A stretch of 64,000 bases of DNA from Pantoea sp. Cy-639 (GCF_011752525.1 NZ_VWXI01000009.1:165090-229089); one strand, 5' to 3'; positions 18,223 through 27,719 are shown, numbered from the stretch's first letter. Made by a program: numbers and translations. The notes: a model not told the origin generated them from the sequence alone.

Positions 18223-18374
18223 GTTGTGCTCCTGGAAAGTAGGAAATTTCAATTCGCCCGATTGTATCAGCAGCCCGGCACCGGTGCGCAGGCTGAATAT
18301 CGCCGCTTAAGATCGAAAAGTTCGATGCTTGGACCGCCTCGCTGGCGTAGCAGGCGACGCAATGGCTGACAGTC

Positions 18375-19097
18375 TCAGAACGGATACGGCTGCTTCCAGC
18401 GCTCGAAGATCGGCTTCAGTTCACCACTGCGCACCAATTGCTCCATGCGCCGGTCGAACAGGTCACGCAGCGCCTTGCCCTGCTCGCTGCGGGTGAACGC
18501 CAGGAACAACGGCAGCTCGGCGACATGGGTGCGACGGAAATCCTGCGGATTAGGCGCCTGGGAGAGCACGTAGTCCACCTCGGCCAAGGCATCGACGTAG
18601 TAGTCCACCCGATCATGCTCGAGCATCGGCAGGATCCCCTCGCGGCGCTGGATCTCGCGGAAACTGCGGACGTTCGGTAGGTAGTTGGCATAGGCGTAGC
18701 CCCGCACCCAGGCCAGTCGGTACTGGCCGATGGTCTCGAGGGTAGGCGCAGGCTTGCTGGTCAGGCCCAGGGCATAGATATGATCCATGTCGAAGTGCCA
18801 GCGCGGGTACAGGTTGTCTTCGTTCTCTTCCTGGTACGAACCGACCCAGGCATCGGCCTCGCCCCGCTTGACCAGCCCCACCGCGCGGCTGTACGGCGCA
18901 CTCTTCGCGACGACCTTGACGCCGGCCGGCTCGAACACCTTGCGCAACACATCCCAGGCCAGCCCAGTGCCGTCGGCGTTGGTGTAGTCCAGCCATTGCT
19001 CGCTCACCAGGCGCACCTGGCTCGGTGCCTCGCGGGCCATCACGCCCGGCCCGGCGATCAACAGCATCGCCGCCAGCAACACGGTTCTCAAGGACAT
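18375..19097 (-). CDS. Periplasmic amino-acid-type solute-binding protein (SBP_bac_3)
   Basis: A 240-residue protein with a signal peptide (residues 1-21, ending PGVMA) and the family 3 binding fold. WLDYTNADGTGLAWDVLRKV, SAPYSRAVGLVKRGEADAW and the C-terminal FERWKQPYPF are typical of transporter substrate-binding or sensor-like proteins. The ATG at 19097 has AGGGAG upstream. It follows pgpA by 16 bases on the same strand, so it may be at the end of the rib-nusB-thiL-pgpA operon. No permease or ATPase is adjacent, and the ligand is unknown. Confidence 0.8.
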   Translation of the reverse strand: MSLRTVLLAAMLLIAGPGVMAREAPSQVRLVSEQWLDYTNADGTGLAWDVLRKVFEPAGVKVVAKSAPYSRAVGLVKRGEADAWVGSYQEENEDNLYPRWHFDMDHIYALGLTSKPAPTLETIGQYRLAWVRGYAYANYLPNVRSFREIQRREGILPMLEHDRVDYYVDALAEVDYVLSQAPNPQDFRRTHVAELPLFLAFTRSEQGKALRDLFDRRMEQLVRSGELKPIFERWKQPYPF

Positions 19098-19113
19098 CGC
19101 AACACTCCCTGTC

Positions 19114-19617
19114 TCAGGCAAACGCCCACACCAGCACCTGCATGCCCAGCCAGGCGAACACGCCGGCCAGGATATCGTCGAGCATGATCCCGAATCCGCC
19201 ATGCACATGACGATCTACCCAACGGATCGGCCACGGCTTGAGGATGTCGAAGAAACGGAACAGCAGGAACCCCGCAAGCAGCCACTGCCAGCCTTCCGGC
19301 ACCAGCCACAGGGTGATCCACATGCCGACGATCTCGTCCCAGACGATGCCTTCATGATCGTGCACGCGCAGGTCGTTGGCCACCTTGCCGCACAGCCACA
19401 CGCCGAACAACATGCTGACGCCCAGCAGCAGCCAGTAGCCCCAGTCCGGCAGCATCTGCCACAGCGGAATGAACGGCAGCGCCACCAGCGAGCCCCAGGT
19501 ACCCGGGGCTTTGGGCAAGGTCCCGGAGCCAAAGCCGAAGGCGATGAAGTGCCAGGGGTTGCGCCAGACCGAAGGCGGAACGAACTCCGCAGGCACCTGG
19601 TTGGGGTGGTCGGTCAC
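19114..19617 (-). CDS. pgpA: Phosphatidylglycerophosphatase A
   Basis: A 167-residue inner-membrane phosphatase that converts phosphatidylglycerol phosphate to phosphatidylglycerol. FGFGSGTLPKAPGTWGS is the family signature near residue 28, and VHDHEGIVWDEIVGMWI carries the acidic cluster. Hydrophobic helices follow. It starts at a GTG overlapping the thiL stop by four bases. The nusB-thiL-pgpA order is conserved in gammaproteobacteria. Confidence 0.95.
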   Translation of the reverse strand: MTDHPNQVPAEFVPPSVWRNPWHFIAFGFGSGTLPKAPGTWGSLVALPFIPLWQMLPDWGYWLLLGVSMLFGVWLCGKVANDLRVHDHEGIVWDEIVGMWITLWLVPEGWQWLLAGFLLFRFFDILKPWPIRWVDRHVHGGFGIMLDDILAGVFAWLGMQVLVWAFA

Positions 19618-20588
19618 GGTGTCTCCCTAAAATGTTGATAGCCCCGTTGGTCGGGGGTGATGTCCTGGCCCTGGCTGTCGCGCAGGGTCACGCCCTCGCC
19701 GGCGAGCACACGGCCAATCACATGCACGGTCATGAAGTTGCGCTCCAGGTCCGGTATCGCCGCCAGGGTATCGGGCGCGATGGTGAACGCCAGCACGTAG
19801 TCGTCGCCGCCGCTCAAGGCCGCCTGTCGGGCGCCCTGCGGGCCGAGGAAGGTCTCCAGTTCAGGAGACACTGGCACCTGCTCCAGGCTCACCTCGAGGG
19901 CGACGCCGGAGGCCTTGGCAATGTGGCCGCAATCGGCCAGAAGGCCATCGGAGATATCCAGGGCCGCGCTGGCGCGGCCGAGCAGAGACTGGCCCAGGTT
20001 CAGCTGTGGCATCGGCGACCAGTACTGCCCCAGCAGCGGTTCGGCCACGGCCCTCGGCGCCTCGCGCTCGCCCAGCACCAGCGGCAGCGCCCCGGCGGCA
20101 TTGCCCAGGCAGCCGCCGACACACAGCAGGTCGCCCGGCCGTGCGCCACTGCGGCGCAGCGCCTGGCCGGCAGGCACCCTGCCGAACACGGTGACGGTAA
20201 TGCTCAACGGACCACGGGTGGTGTCGCCACCGATCAGCGCCATGCGGCAACGATGGGCCATGCGACTGAGGCCGTCGGCAAAGGCCTCAAGCCAGCCAGG
20301 GCCGAACTCGGGCAGCGTCAGCGCCAAGGTGAAGCCGATAGCGCTGGCGCCCATGGCGGCCAGGTCGCTGGCCGCCACGGCCAACGCACGCTGACCCAGC
20401 AAGCGCGGGTCGCAGAGGACGGGGAAATGCACACCGGCCACGAGCGTGTCGGTGGAAATCGCCAGCTGCTCGCCGGCGGGGATGTCGAGCAGGGCGCAGT
20501 CGTCGCCGATGCCCAGGGCCACGCCCTCGCCGCCCTGCGCACAGGGCGCGGCGGCGAAGTAATGACGGATCAGCTCGAACTCACCCAT
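19614..20588 (-). CDS. thiL: Thiamine-monophosphate kinase
   Basis: A 324-residue ATP-dependent kinase producing thiamine diphosphate, the cofactor that Dxs also needs. GIGDDCALLDIPAGEQLAIS holds the metal-binding aspartates; VAASDLAAMGA and ALIGGDTTRGP are further family motifs, and ALDISDGLLADCGH is the C-terminal ATP-grasp-like block. Length is normal. It lies 18 bases after nusB and overlaps pgpA by four bases. Confidence 0.96.
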   Translation of the reverse strand: MGEFELIRHYFAAAPCAQGGEGVALGIGDDCALLDIPAGEQLAISTDTLVAGVHFPVLCDPRLLGQRALAVAASDLAAMGASAIGFTLALTLPEFGPGWLEAFADGLSRMAHRCRMALIGGDTTRGPLSITVTVFGRVPAGQALRRSGARPGDLLCVGGCLGNAAGALPLVLGEREAPRAVAEPLLGQYWSPMPQLNLGQSLLGRASAALDISDGLLADCGHIAKASGVALEVSLEQVPVSPELETFLGPQGARQAALSGGDDYVLAFTIAPDTLAAIPDLERNFMTVHVIGRVLAGEGVTLRDSQGQDITPDQRGYQHFRETP

Positions 20589-20606
20589 GGCTGGTCAGCG
20601 CCGTTA

Positions 20607-21107
20607 TCAGCGCTTGTTCGCCCGGACTTCCGCTTCACGCAGGCGCGGCGCCAGCTTGTCCAGCACACCGTTGACGAACTTGTGCCCGTCGGTTGCGCCG
20701 AAGACTTTCGCCAGTTCCACACCTTCGTTGATCACCACGCGGTACGGTACGTCGGCGCGCATCATGAATTCCCAGGCCGACAGGCGCAGCACGGACAGCT
20801 CGACCGGGTCGAGCTCTTCCAGCGGGGTGTCCAGGCAGGGTTTGAGCGCTTCGTCGATCTCGACCTTCTTCGCCGGGACCCCATGCAGGATCTCGCGGAA
20901 GTAGGCACCGTCCACGTCGGAGAAATCGTTATCGACCCGGAACTGCGCTTCCACTTCGTTCAGCGAGTGCTTGGCCATGTGCCATTGATAGAGCGCTTGC
21001 GTGGCGAGCTTGCGGGCTTCGCGACGCTTGGCGCTCTTCGACGGCTTGCCGGCATCCGCAGGTTTTGGATCGCGCGGGTTGAAACGATCGCTTTCGTCGC
21101 TAATCAC
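20607..21107 (-). CDS. nusB: Transcription antitermination factor NusB
   Basis: A 166-residue all-helical RNA-binding protein that acts with NusE/S10 in rRNA antitermination. [35 protein letters not shown] and [16 protein letters not shown] are the conserved helices. The GTG at 21107 overlaps the ribH stop by four bases (GTGA) and gives the standard length. The N-terminal 25 residues are a charged, non-conserved extension. Confidence 0.95.
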   Translation of the reverse strand: MISDESDRFNPRDPKPADAGKPSKSAKRREARKLATQALYQWHMAKHSLNEVEAQFRVDNDFSDVDGAYFREILHGVPAKKVEIDEALKPCLDTPLEELDPVELSVLRLSAWEFMMRADVPYRVVINEGVELAKVFGATDGHKFVNGVLDKLAPRLREAEVRANKR

Positions 21108-21580
21108 TTGGCCTCCAACTGCGCCAGCAGGCTGACCATTTCCAGGGCGGACAGGGCAGCTTCGGCACCTTTGTTGCCGGCCTTGGTGCCGGAACGCTCG
21201 ATGGCCTGCTCGATGGAGTCGACGGTCAGGACGCCGAAGGCCACCGGGACACCGAACTCCATGGACACCTGGGCCAGGCCCTTGGTGCACTCGCCCGCCA
21301 CGTATTCGAAGTGCGGGGTACCGCCACGAATCACCGCGCCCAGGGCGATGATCGCGTCATAGGCGCCCTGCTGGGCGACTTTCTGTGCGACCAGCGGGAT
21401 CTCGAAAGCGCCCGGGGCACGGATGATGGTGATGTCGCTTTCGCTGACGCCGTGGCGTACCAGGGCATCGACTGCGCCGCTGACCAGGCTTTCGACGACA
21501 AAGCTGTTGAAGCGGCCAACCACCAAAGCATAGCGACCTTTGGGGGCGATGAAGGTACCTTCGATGGTCTTCAGGGTCAT
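21104..21580 (-). CDS. ribH: 6,7-dimethyl-8-ribityllumazine synthase
   Basis: A 158-residue enzyme that joins 3,4-dihydroxy-2-butanone 4-phosphate with the pyrimidine intermediate, the penultimate riboflavin step; it forms icosahedral or pentameric shells. [46 protein letters not shown] and [10 protein letters not shown] are diagnostic. The ATG at 21580 starts MTLKTIEG. It follows ribBA by 91 bases and is coupled to nusB. Confidence 0.96.
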   Translation of the reverse strand: MTLKTIEGTFIAPKGRYALVVGRFNSFVVESLVSGAVDALVRHGVSESDITIIRAPGAFEIPLVAQKVAQQGAYDAIIALGAVIRGGTPHFEYVAGECTKGLAQVSMEFGVPVAFGVLTVDSIEQAIERSGTKAGNKGAEAALSALEMVSLLAQLEAK

Positions 21581-21671
21581 TCCGGAGTTCTCATCTTCAA
21601 GAGCGAGGCCGCGCTGTGGCGGCCTCGGGAGGGTTTTGACTCGAGCGGGAGGGCGAACGGGCCGCCTCAAG

Positions 21672-22763
21672 TCACTCGGAGGGCACGTATTCTACAACTT
21701 CCAGATCGAATCCGGATATCGCATTGAACTTCATCGGCGAACTCATCAGGCGCATCTTGCGCACACCGAGGTCGCGCAGGATCTGCGAGCCGGCACCGAC
21801 GGTGCTGTAGGTGGTCGGTGCCTTGGGCTGCGCGTCGCCCGCGCTTTCGCGGATGTGCGCCAGCAGCACGTCGCCGTCCAGCGGGTGGCCCAGCAGCAGT
21901 ACCACGCCGCTGCCGGCCTCGGCCACGGCAGCCATGGCCGCGCGCAGGCTCCAGCGTCCCGGCTGCTTGACCAGCAGCAGGTCGCGCAGCGGCTCCATGT
22001 TGTGTACCCGCACCAGGGTCGGCTCTTCGGCGCAGATCTTGCCCAGGGTCAGGGCCATGTGCACGTCGCCTTCCACCGAATCACGGTAGGTGACCAGGTT
22101 GAACTCGCCCAGCTCGCTCTCGATCAACTGCTCGGAGACGCGTTGCACGGTACGCTCGTGGATCATGCGGTAGTGGATCAGGTCGGCGATGGTGCCGATC
22201 TTCAGGCCGTGCTCGGCGGCGAACACTTCCAGCTCGGCGCGACGCGACATGGTGCCGTCGTCGTTCATCACCTCGCAGATCACGCCGCTCGGCTCGAAGC
22301 CGGCCATGCGCGCCAGGTCGCAGGCCGCTTCGGTGTGGCCGGCGCGGGCCAGGGTACCGCCCGGCTGGGCCATCAGCGGGAAGATGTGGCCTGGACTGAC
22401 GATGTCCTCGGCCTTGGCGTCCCTGGCCGCCGCAGCCTGCACGGTGCGTGCGCGGTCGGCGGCGGAAATGCCGGTGGTGACGCCTTCGGCGGCCTCGATC
22501 GACACGGTGAACTTGGTGCCGAAGCCCGAGCCGTTGCGCGGCGCCATCAGCGGCAGCTTCAGGGTTTCGCAGCGTTCGCGGGACATCGGCATGCAGATCA
22601 GGCCGCGGGCGTGCTTGGCCATGAAGTTGATGTGCTCGGCCTGGCAGCACTCGGCCGCCATGATGATGTCGCCTTCGTTCTCGCGATCTTCGTCATCCAT
22701 GAGGATGACCATTTTGCCCTGGCGGATGTCTTCGACCAGTTCTTCGATGCTGTTGAGCGCCAC
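21672..22763 (-). CDS. ribBA: 3,4-dihydroxy-2-butanone 4-phosphate synthase fused to a degenerate GTP cyclohydrolase II domain
   Basis: A 363-residue protein. The N-terminal RibB domain (to about residue 200) is intact: [10 protein letters not shown] at residues 23-32 binds magnesium and the substrate, and [14 protein letters not shown] is catalytic. It converts ribulose 5-phosphate to 3,4-dihydroxy-2-butanone 4-phosphate. The C-terminal half is related to RibA, but the three zinc cysteines are absent, so that activity is probably lost and the separate ribA supplies it. The GTG at 22763 has AAGGGGG upstream. It lies 18 bases after ribE. Confidence 0.93.
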   Translation of the reverse strand: MALNSIEELVEDIRQGKMVILMDDEDRENEGDIIMAAECCQAEHINFMAKHARGLICMPMSRERCETLKLPLMAPRNGSGFGTKFTVSIEAAEGVTTGISAADRARTVQAAAARDAKAEDIVSPGHIFPLMAQPGGTLARAGHTEAACDLARMAGFEPSGVICEVMNDDGTMSRRAELEVFAAEHGLKIGTIADLIHYRMIHERTVQRVSEQLIESELGEFNLVTYRDSVEGDVHMALTLGKICAEEPTLVRVHNMEPLRDLLLVKQPGRWSLRAAMAAVAEAGSGVVLLLGHPLDGDVLLAHIRESAGDAQPKAPTTYSTVGAGSQILRDLGVRKMRLMSSPMKFNAISGFDLEVVEYVPSE

Positions 22764-22781
22764 GCGGCACCCCCTTCTCAA

Positions 22782-23447
22782 TCAGGATTTCAAGAAGCCG
22801 TTGGCGGCCAGGAAGCTTTCGGTGATGCCACTGCCCTTGCTCGGCTCGGCGGCCTTGTCACCCAGCAGCAGACGCTCCAGGTAACGGGCCAGCAGGTCGA
22901 CCTCAAGGTTCACCCGACGCCCGGGGCGGTAGTCGGCCATGATGGTTTCGGACAGGGTGTGCGGGACGATGGTCAGCTCGAACTCGGCGCCATCGACTTC
23001 GTTGACCGTCAGGCTGGTGCCGTCGACGGTGATCGAGCCCTTGTGGGCGATGTACTTGGCCAGCTCCTTCGGTGCCCGCACGCGGAACTGGATGGCGCGG
23101 GCGTTATCGGCGCGCGAGACGATCTCGCCGACACCGTCGACGTGGCCACTGACCAGGTGGCCGCCCAGGCGGGTGGTCGGGGTCAGGGCCTTTTCCAGGT
23201 TGACCCGGCTGCCGCTCTTGAGGTCGACCATCGCGGTGCGCTTGAGGGTCTCGACGCTGACGTCGGCCCAGAAGCCGTCGCCGGGCAGTTCGACGGCGGT
23301 CAGGCACACGCCGTTGACCGCGATGCTGTCGCCGAGCTTGACGTCGGCCAGGTCGAGCTTGCCGGTTTCGACGTAGACGCGCACGTCACCGCCCTTGGGG
23401 GTGAGGCTGCGGATGGTGCCGATGGATTCGATGATGCCGGTGAACAT
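22782..23447 (-). CDS. ribE: Riboflavin synthase alpha subunit
   Basis: A 221-residue enzyme that dismutates two lumazines into riboflavin. The two lumazine-binding repeats are clear: MFTGIIESIG and DSIAVNGVCLTAVEL in the first, HKGSITVDGTSLTVNEVDG in the second, each with the conserved GVCLT/GTSLT ligand loop. Length is slightly above average because of a short C-terminal tail. It is 42 bases downstream of ribD in the rib operon. Confidence 0.96.
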   Translation of the reverse strand: MFTGIIESIGTIRSLTPKGGDVRVYVETGKLDLADVKLGDSIAVNGVCLTAVELPGDGFWADVSVETLKRTAMVDLKSGSRVNLEKALTPTTRLGGHLVSGHVDGVGEIVSRADNARAIQFRVRAPKELAKYIAHKGSITVDGTSLTVNEVDGAEFELTIVPHTLSETIMADYRPGRRVNLEVDLLARYLERLLLGDKAAEPSKGSGITESFLAANGFLKS

Positions 23448-23489
23448 GCTGTTCTCCTCAAGTACGGGCTGCGCGAAGCAAGCCAGGCA

Positions 23490-24620
23490 TTATACGCCGG
23501 GGGCCGGCAAGGGAATGGCGGTGACTCGCCAGTCATCGCCGACCGCGCGCATTTCGGTGATCTTCAGCCGCGGAGCCTCGCTCATCTTCTCCAGCGGCCA
23601 GTCCAGCAGCGGTCGGGCTTCGGAGCCGAGGAAGGTGCCGGCGACGAACAGTTGGAATTCGTCGACCAGGCCCTGCCGGGCGAAAGCGCCGACCAGGCCG
23701 GCGCCGGCCTCCAGCAAGATCTCGTTGACGCCGCGCGCGGCCAGGGCCTGCAACAGGGCCGGCAGGTCGACCTGGCCATCGCGCCCCGGCAAGACGAGCA
23801 GCTCATGGCCAGCAGCGGCGTAGCGCGGATCATCGCCAATGGCGCTGACCACCAGCGCCGGTCCGGCCTGGAAGAACGGTGCATCCAGCGGCAGGCGCAG
23901 GCGGCCGTCGATCAGCACACGCAGCGGCGGGCGCGACAGGGCCAAGGCCGTGAGCTCCTGGTCCAGGCCCAGCTCCTCGCCACGCACGGTCATCCGCGCC
24001 TTGTCCTGCAACACGCTCTGGGCGCTGCTCAGCACCACGCTGGAACGGGCGCGCAGGCGCTGTACCGCGGCGCGTGCGGCCGGACCGGTGATCCACTGGC
24101 TCTCGCCGCTGGCCATGGCGGTGCGACCGTCGAGGCTCATCGCCAACTTGGCGCGGACGAACGGCAGGCCGTGCTCCATGCGCTTGAGGAAGCCCGGATT
24201 GAGCGCGCGGGCCTCGGCCTCGAGCACACCGCTGGCGACCTCGATGCCGGCCTCGCGCAGACGCCGCAGGCCATTGCCGGCCACTTGCGGGTTGGGGTCC
24301 TGCATGGCCGCCACCACCCGTGCCACGCCAGCCTTGACCAACGCCTCGGCGCACGGCGGGGTGCGGCCATGGTGACTGCACGGCTCGAGGGTGACGTAGG
24401 CGCAAGCGCCACGGGCGCGCTCACCGGCCTGGCGCAGGGCGTGGACCTCGGCGTGGGGTTCGCCGGCACGCACATGCCAGCCTTCGCCGACCACCTCGCC
24501 ATCGCGCACGATCACACAGCCGACGCGGGGATTGGGGTGCGTGCTGTAGAGGCCCTTGCGGGCCAGCTCCACGGCGCGGGCCATGTAGTGGGCGTCGAGA
24601 ATCGCGGTCTGGCTGGACAT
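23490..24620 (-). CDS. ribD: Bifunctional riboflavin deaminase/reductase
   Basis: A 376-residue two-domain enzyme carrying out steps two and three of riboflavin synthesis. The N-terminal deaminase has the zinc motifs HAEVHAL and EPCSHHGRTPPC; the C-terminal reductase (from about residue 150) has AMSLDGRTAMASGESQWITG and NEILLEAGAGLVGAF for NADPH binding. Its ATG lies two bases after the nrdR stop, so the genes are cotranscribed. Confidence 0.96.
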   Translation of the reverse strand: MSSQTAILDAHYMARAVELARKGLYSTHPNPRVGCVIVRDGEVVGEGWHVRAGEPHAEVHALRQAGERARGACAYVTLEPCSHHGRTPPCAEALVKAGVARVVAAMQDPNPQVAGNGLRRLREAGIEVASGVLEAEARALNPGFLKRMEHGLPFVRAKLAMSLDGRTAMASGESQWITGPAARAAVQRLRARSSVVLSSAQSVLQDKARMTVRGEELGLDQELTALALSRPPLRVLIDGRLRLPLDAPFFQAGPALVVSAIGDDPRYAAAGHELLVLPGRDGQVDLPALLQALAARGVNEILLEAGAGLVGAFARQGLVDEFQLFVAGTFLGSEARPLLDWPLEKMSEAPRLKITEMRAVGDDWRVTAIPLPAPGV

Positions 24621-24622
24621 GC

Positions 24623-25087
24623 TTACTCTTTGGCTGGCTCGCGGGCCAGGCGGTCGATTTCTTCGCGGAATTCGTCAAGGTCCTGGAAGCGCCGGTACAC
24701 CGAGGCGAAGCGAATGTAGGCGACTTCGTCGAGCTTGCGCAGTTCGGCCATGACCATCTCGCCGACTACCAGCGACTTCACTTCGCGCTCACCGGTGGCG
24801 CGCAGCCGGCTCTTGATGTGCGCCAGCGCCGCTTCCAGGCGCTCGACGCTGACCGGGCGCTTCTCCAGCGCACGCTGCATGCCGGCACGCAGCTTGTCTT
24901 CGTCGAACGGCTGGCGCGTGCCGTCCTGCTTGATCAGCCGGGGCAGCACCAGCTCGGCGGTTTCGAAGGTGGTGAAGCGCTCGCCGCAGGCGACGCATTC
25001 ACGGCGGCGGCGCACCTGTTCGCCCTCGGCGACCAGGCGCGAGTCGATGACCTTGGTGTCGTTGGCACCGCAAAACGGACAGTGCAT
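24623..25087 (-). CDS. nrdR: Transcriptional repressor NrdR
   Basis: A 154-residue ATP/dATP-sensing repressor of ribonucleotide reductase genes. The N-terminal zinc ribbon [10 protein letters not shown] with [12 protein letters not shown] gives Cys3, Cys6, Cys31 and Cys34. An ATP-cone domain follows ([20 protein letters not shown] to about residue 140). The ATG at 25087 is exactly at the zinc ribbon; upstream in-frame codons are non-conserved. It heads the rib operon, the usual pseudomonad and enterobacterial arrangement. Confidence 0.97.
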   Translation of the reverse strand: MHCPFCGANDTKVIDSRLVAEGEQVRRRRECVACGERFTTFETAELVLPRLIKQDGTRQPFDEDKLRAGMQRALEKRPVSVERLEAALAHIKSRLRATGEREVKSLVVGEMVMAELRKLDEVAYIRFASVYRRFQDLDEFREEIDRLAREPAKE

Positions 25088-25191
25088 GGTGGCAGGCAAC
25101 AAAAAAAGGGAGGGCCATGGTAGCGCATTGCACTGGCAAGACAAGCCAAAGGGTTTACCATCCATGCAAATCTGCCGAGAAGGACCCCTCC

Positions 25192-25644
25192 ATGCATCCT
25201 CGAGCGCTGGTCGTACTGTGTTGCGCCGCCCTGCTCGCCGCCTGTGGCAGCGATCGCCCGAAATCCGAACAGACCCCGGCCCAGGCGCCCGCCAAGGTGG
25301 CCAGGAAAAGCCCCCCGCTCGGCCCTCTGCCGGCCTACCAGCGCGAGCTCAGCGGCACCCTGCTGGACATCCCGGCCGGCGCCGACGTGGAACTGGCGCT
25401 GCTGGTGATCGACGAACGTGGCCGTCCACAGCAATTGCTGGCCAGCAATACCCTGACCGGTACCGGCCAGGCCCTGCCCTACCAGCTGCGCTTCAACCCC
25501 GAGGCATTCCCGGCCGGCGCCCGGGTCGAGCTGCGCGGTCGCGCCAGCCGCTCCGGCCAGCTGATCCTGCACCTGCCGCCGCAGCGCATCGCCCAGGCCC
25601 AGACCCAGGCCACCGGCCCGCTGCACTTCGAAAAGGTCCCGTAA
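25192..25644 (+). CDS. YbaY-family lipoprotein
   Basis: A 150-residue predicted lipoprotein: a short signal ends LLAAC with the cysteine at about position 18. The mature part (from [20 protein letters not shown] onward) is a compact beta-sandwich resembling YbaY/type III secretion pilotin-like lipoproteins. AGAAGGACC lies just before the ATG. It is divergent from nrdR, and its TAA directly abuts the next ATG. No specific function is known. Confidence 0.75.
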   Translation: MHPRALVVLCCAALLAACGSDRPKSEQTPAQAPAKVARKSPPLGPLPAYQRELSGTLLDIPAGADVELALLVIDERGRPQQLLASNTLTGTGQALPYQLRFNPEAFPAGARVELRGRASRSGQLILHLPPQRIAQAQTQATGPLHFEKVP

Positions 25645-26304
25645 ATGGCGCCAGAGGCCCTGCAACAGGCCCTCTCGGGCCTGATCGGCGAAGCGCGCCT
25701 GGTCGTCAGCGAACTGCCCGACTGCGACCTCAAGCTATGGCTGATCGACGAGCGCAACATGGACCGCGCCTTCAGCAGCGACGAGACCCGGCGCATCCTC
25801 GAGGAGCCGCCCTACTGGAGCTTCTGCTGGGCCAGCGGCCTGGCCATGGCCCGTTACCTGGCCGAGCATCCGCACTGGGTGCGCGACAAGCGTGTGCTGG
25901 ACTTCGGCGCCGGCTCCGGCGTCGCCGGGATCGCCGCGGCCCGGGCCGGGGCGCTGGAGGTGGTGGCCTGCGACCTTGACCCACTGGCCCTCGAGGCCTG
26001 CCGTGCCAACGCCACGCTGAACGGCGTCGCGCTGACCTACAGCTGCGATTTTTTCGCCGAAGCCGACCGCTTCGACCTGGTCCTGGTCGCCGACGTGCTC
26101 TACGACCGCGCCAACCTGCCGTTGCTGGACCAGTTCCTCAGCCGCGGGCGCCAGGCGCTGGTGGCCGACTCGCGGGTACGCGACTTCCGCCACCCACTGT
26201 ACCGGCCACTCGGCGTGCTCGATGCACTGACCTTGCCGGACCTCGCCGAGCCGCACGAATTCCGCCGGGTCAGCCTGTACCATGCCAGCCGCGAGCCTTT
26301 ATAG
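25645..26304 (+). CDS. Class I SAM-dependent methyltransferase, PrmA/METTL20-like
   Basis: A 219-residue methyltransferase. The SAM-binding motif VLDFGAGSGVAGIAAARAGA lies near residue 93, followed by the acidic VACDLDPLAL. PPYWSFCWASGLAMARYL upstream of it and LVLVADVLYDRANL downstream resemble protein-lysine methyltransferases of the METTL20/ETF-beta and ribosomal-protein type. It abuts the lipoprotein gene with no gap. The protein target is not evident from the sequence. Confidence 0.75.
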   Translation: MAPEALQQALSGLIGEARLVVSELPDCDLKLWLIDERNMDRAFSSDETRRILEEPPYWSFCWASGLAMARYLAEHPHWVRDKRVLDFGAGSGVAGIAAARAGALEVVACDLDPLALEACRANATLNGVALTYSCDFFAEADRFDLVLVADVLYDRANLPLLDQFLSRGRQALVADSRVRDFRHPLYRPLGVLDALTLPDLAEPHEFRRVSLYHASREPL

Positions 26305-26335
26305 TGGAGGCATTCACGGATTTGCGAGAGTCACG

Positions 26336-27223
26336 ATGAGCCAAGCGCCAGGAACCACCGCTACGCCCTACATCTTCGATGCCACCGATGCCAATTTCCA
26401 GCAACTGGTCATCGAGAACTCCTTCCACAAGCCGGTGCTAGTCGACTTCTGGGCTGAATGGTGTGCGCCGTGCAAGGCGTTGATGCCGCTGCTGGCCAAG
26501 ATCGCCGAGGGCTACCAGGGCGAGCTGCTGCTGGCCAAGATCAACTGCGATGTCGAGCAGCAGGTGGTGGCCCAGTTCGGCATCCGCAGCCTGCCGACCG
26601 TGGTGCTGTTCAAGGATGGCCAGCCGGTCGACGGTTTCGCCGGCGCCCAGCCCGAGTCGGCCATCCGCGCCATGCTCGAACCCCATGTGCAGATGCCCGC
26701 CCCGCCCACCGCCGCACCACTGGAGCAAGCCAAGGCCTTGTTCGCCGAAAGCCGCTTCAGCGAGGCCGAGGCGCTGTTGCAGGCGTTGCTCGCAGAAGAC
26801 AACAGCAACGCCGAGGCGCTGATCCTCTATGCTCGCTGCCTGGCCGAACGTGGCGAGCTGGGCGAGGCCCAGGTGGTGCTCGACGCAGTCAAGACCGATG
26901 AGCACAAGGCAGCCCTGGCCGGCGCCAAGGCCCAGCTGACCTTCCTGCGCCAGGCCGCCAGCCTGCCCGAGGCTGCCGAGCTGAAGAGCCGGTTGGCGCA
27001 GAACCCACAGGACGACGAGGCCACCTACCAACTGTGCATCCAGCAACTGGCGCGCCAGCAGTACGAAGCCGCGCTGGAAGGCCTGCTCAAGCTGTTCCAG
27101 CGCAATCGCAGCTATGAGAACGGCCTGCCACAGAAGGCCCTGTTGCAGGTGTTCGAGCTGCTGGGCAACGACCACCCGCTGGTCGGCGTGTACCGCCGCA
27201 AGCTGTCCGCCGCAATGTTCTGA
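26336..27223 (+). CDS. cnoX: Thioredoxin-like co-chaperone (CnoX/YbbN)
   Basis: A 295-residue cytoplasmic protein. Residues 12-115 form a thioredoxin domain with an active-site WCAPC (Cys43, Cys46), and the rest holds TPR-like helical repeats (LEQAKALFAESRFSEAEALL and following). CnoX protects proteins during chlorine stress and hands them to chaperonins. E. coli CnoX lacks the CxxC pair, while here it is intact, so redox activity is possible. The ATG at 26336 is the first that gives the family N-terminus. Confidence 0.88.
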   Translation: MSQAPGTTATPYIFDATDANFQQLVIENSFHKPVLVDFWAEWCAPCKALMPLLAKIAEGYQGELLLAKINCDVEQQVVAQFGIRSLPTVVLFKDGQPVDGFAGAQPESAIRAMLEPHVQMPAPPTAAPLEQAKALFAESRFSEAEALLQALLAEDNSNAEALILYARCLAERGELGEAQVVLDAVKTDEHKAALAGAKAQLTFLRQAASLPEAAELKSRLAQNPQDDEATYQLCIQQLARQQYEAALEGLLKLFQRNRSYENGLPQKALLQVFELLGNDHPLVGVYRRKLSAAMF

Positions 27224-27229
27224 GCCCCT

Positions 27230-27278
27230 CGCCGGGCAAGCCCGCGCCACGGTTCGTGGGAGCGGGCTTGCCCGGCGC
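27230..27278. repeat. REP hairpin after cnoX
   Basis: CGCCGGGCAAGCCCGC and its inverse GCGGGCTTGCCCGGCG face each other across a GGTTC loop. It lies between two convergent genes and may end both transcripts. Confidence 0.85.
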
Positions 27279-27286
27279 AGCTTTGC

Positions 27287-27631
27287 TCACCCCACCCAGC
27301 GGTATACCGGCGCATCCGCGCCGCTTTCCACTTTCACCTCGCCGCTGTGTCGCAAGCGCACCAGCAATCGCTTGCCCCCTGCGGTACTGCCTGTCAGCCC
27401 TTCCAGTCGATCCAGCAGCTCTGGCCCGCTCATCTGCCCGGCCAGGCGCAGCAGCTCGCGTGCTGCCGCCCACTGCCCGTCATCCTGGCGCGGCGCCGGG
27501 CCGGCGGCTGGCGGTGGCGCCTCGGGAGCCACGGATGAAGCTGCGGACCTGCCCAGTTGCGCCCATTCCTCCGGTGCCAGCTCGATGGTCAGGTCCACCG
27601 GCCAGTCGCCTATCTGTCCACGAATTCTCAC
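27287..27631 (-). CDS. Small conserved-type protein of unknown function
   Basis: A 114-residue protein not recognised. The N-terminus (MRIRGQIGDWPVDLTIEL) is beta-rich, the middle is an Ala/Pro linker (residues 35-50), and the C-terminal half (REL LRLAGQMSGPELLDRLEG, then RLLVRLRHSGEVKV) looks folded. The GTG at 27631 has AAGGAAA nine bases upstream. Codon use is typical of the genome. Convergent with cnoX and divergent from the zinc operon. Confidence 0.65.
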   Translation of the reverse strand: MRIRGQIGDWPVDLTIELAPEEWAQLGRSAASSVAPEAPPPAAGPAPRQDDGQWAAARELLRLAGQMSGPELLDRLEGLTGSTAGGKRLLVRLRHSGEVKVESGADAPVYRWVG

Positions 27632-27719
27632 GATGGTTTCCTTGCACCCAGGTCAATGTGGGCCATGCTACCGCAACATGAAACCTGCGCCACCAAGGCT
27701 GGCGGCCTCGAGAAAAGTT

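Noticed and set aside
18223..18252. ATG at 18252 as the ribA start
   Set aside because: The GTG at 18222 has a proper ribosome site and gives the conserved N-terminus; the extra ten residues are not family-like.
21540..24719. 1059-codon plus-strand frame
   Set aside because: Antisense shadow of ribH, ribBA, ribE and ribD, which are all intact.
25088..25191. FMN riboswitch before the nrdR-rib operon
   Set aside because: Only about 100 bases separate nrdR from the divergent lipoprotein gene, and I see no RFN-element motifs.
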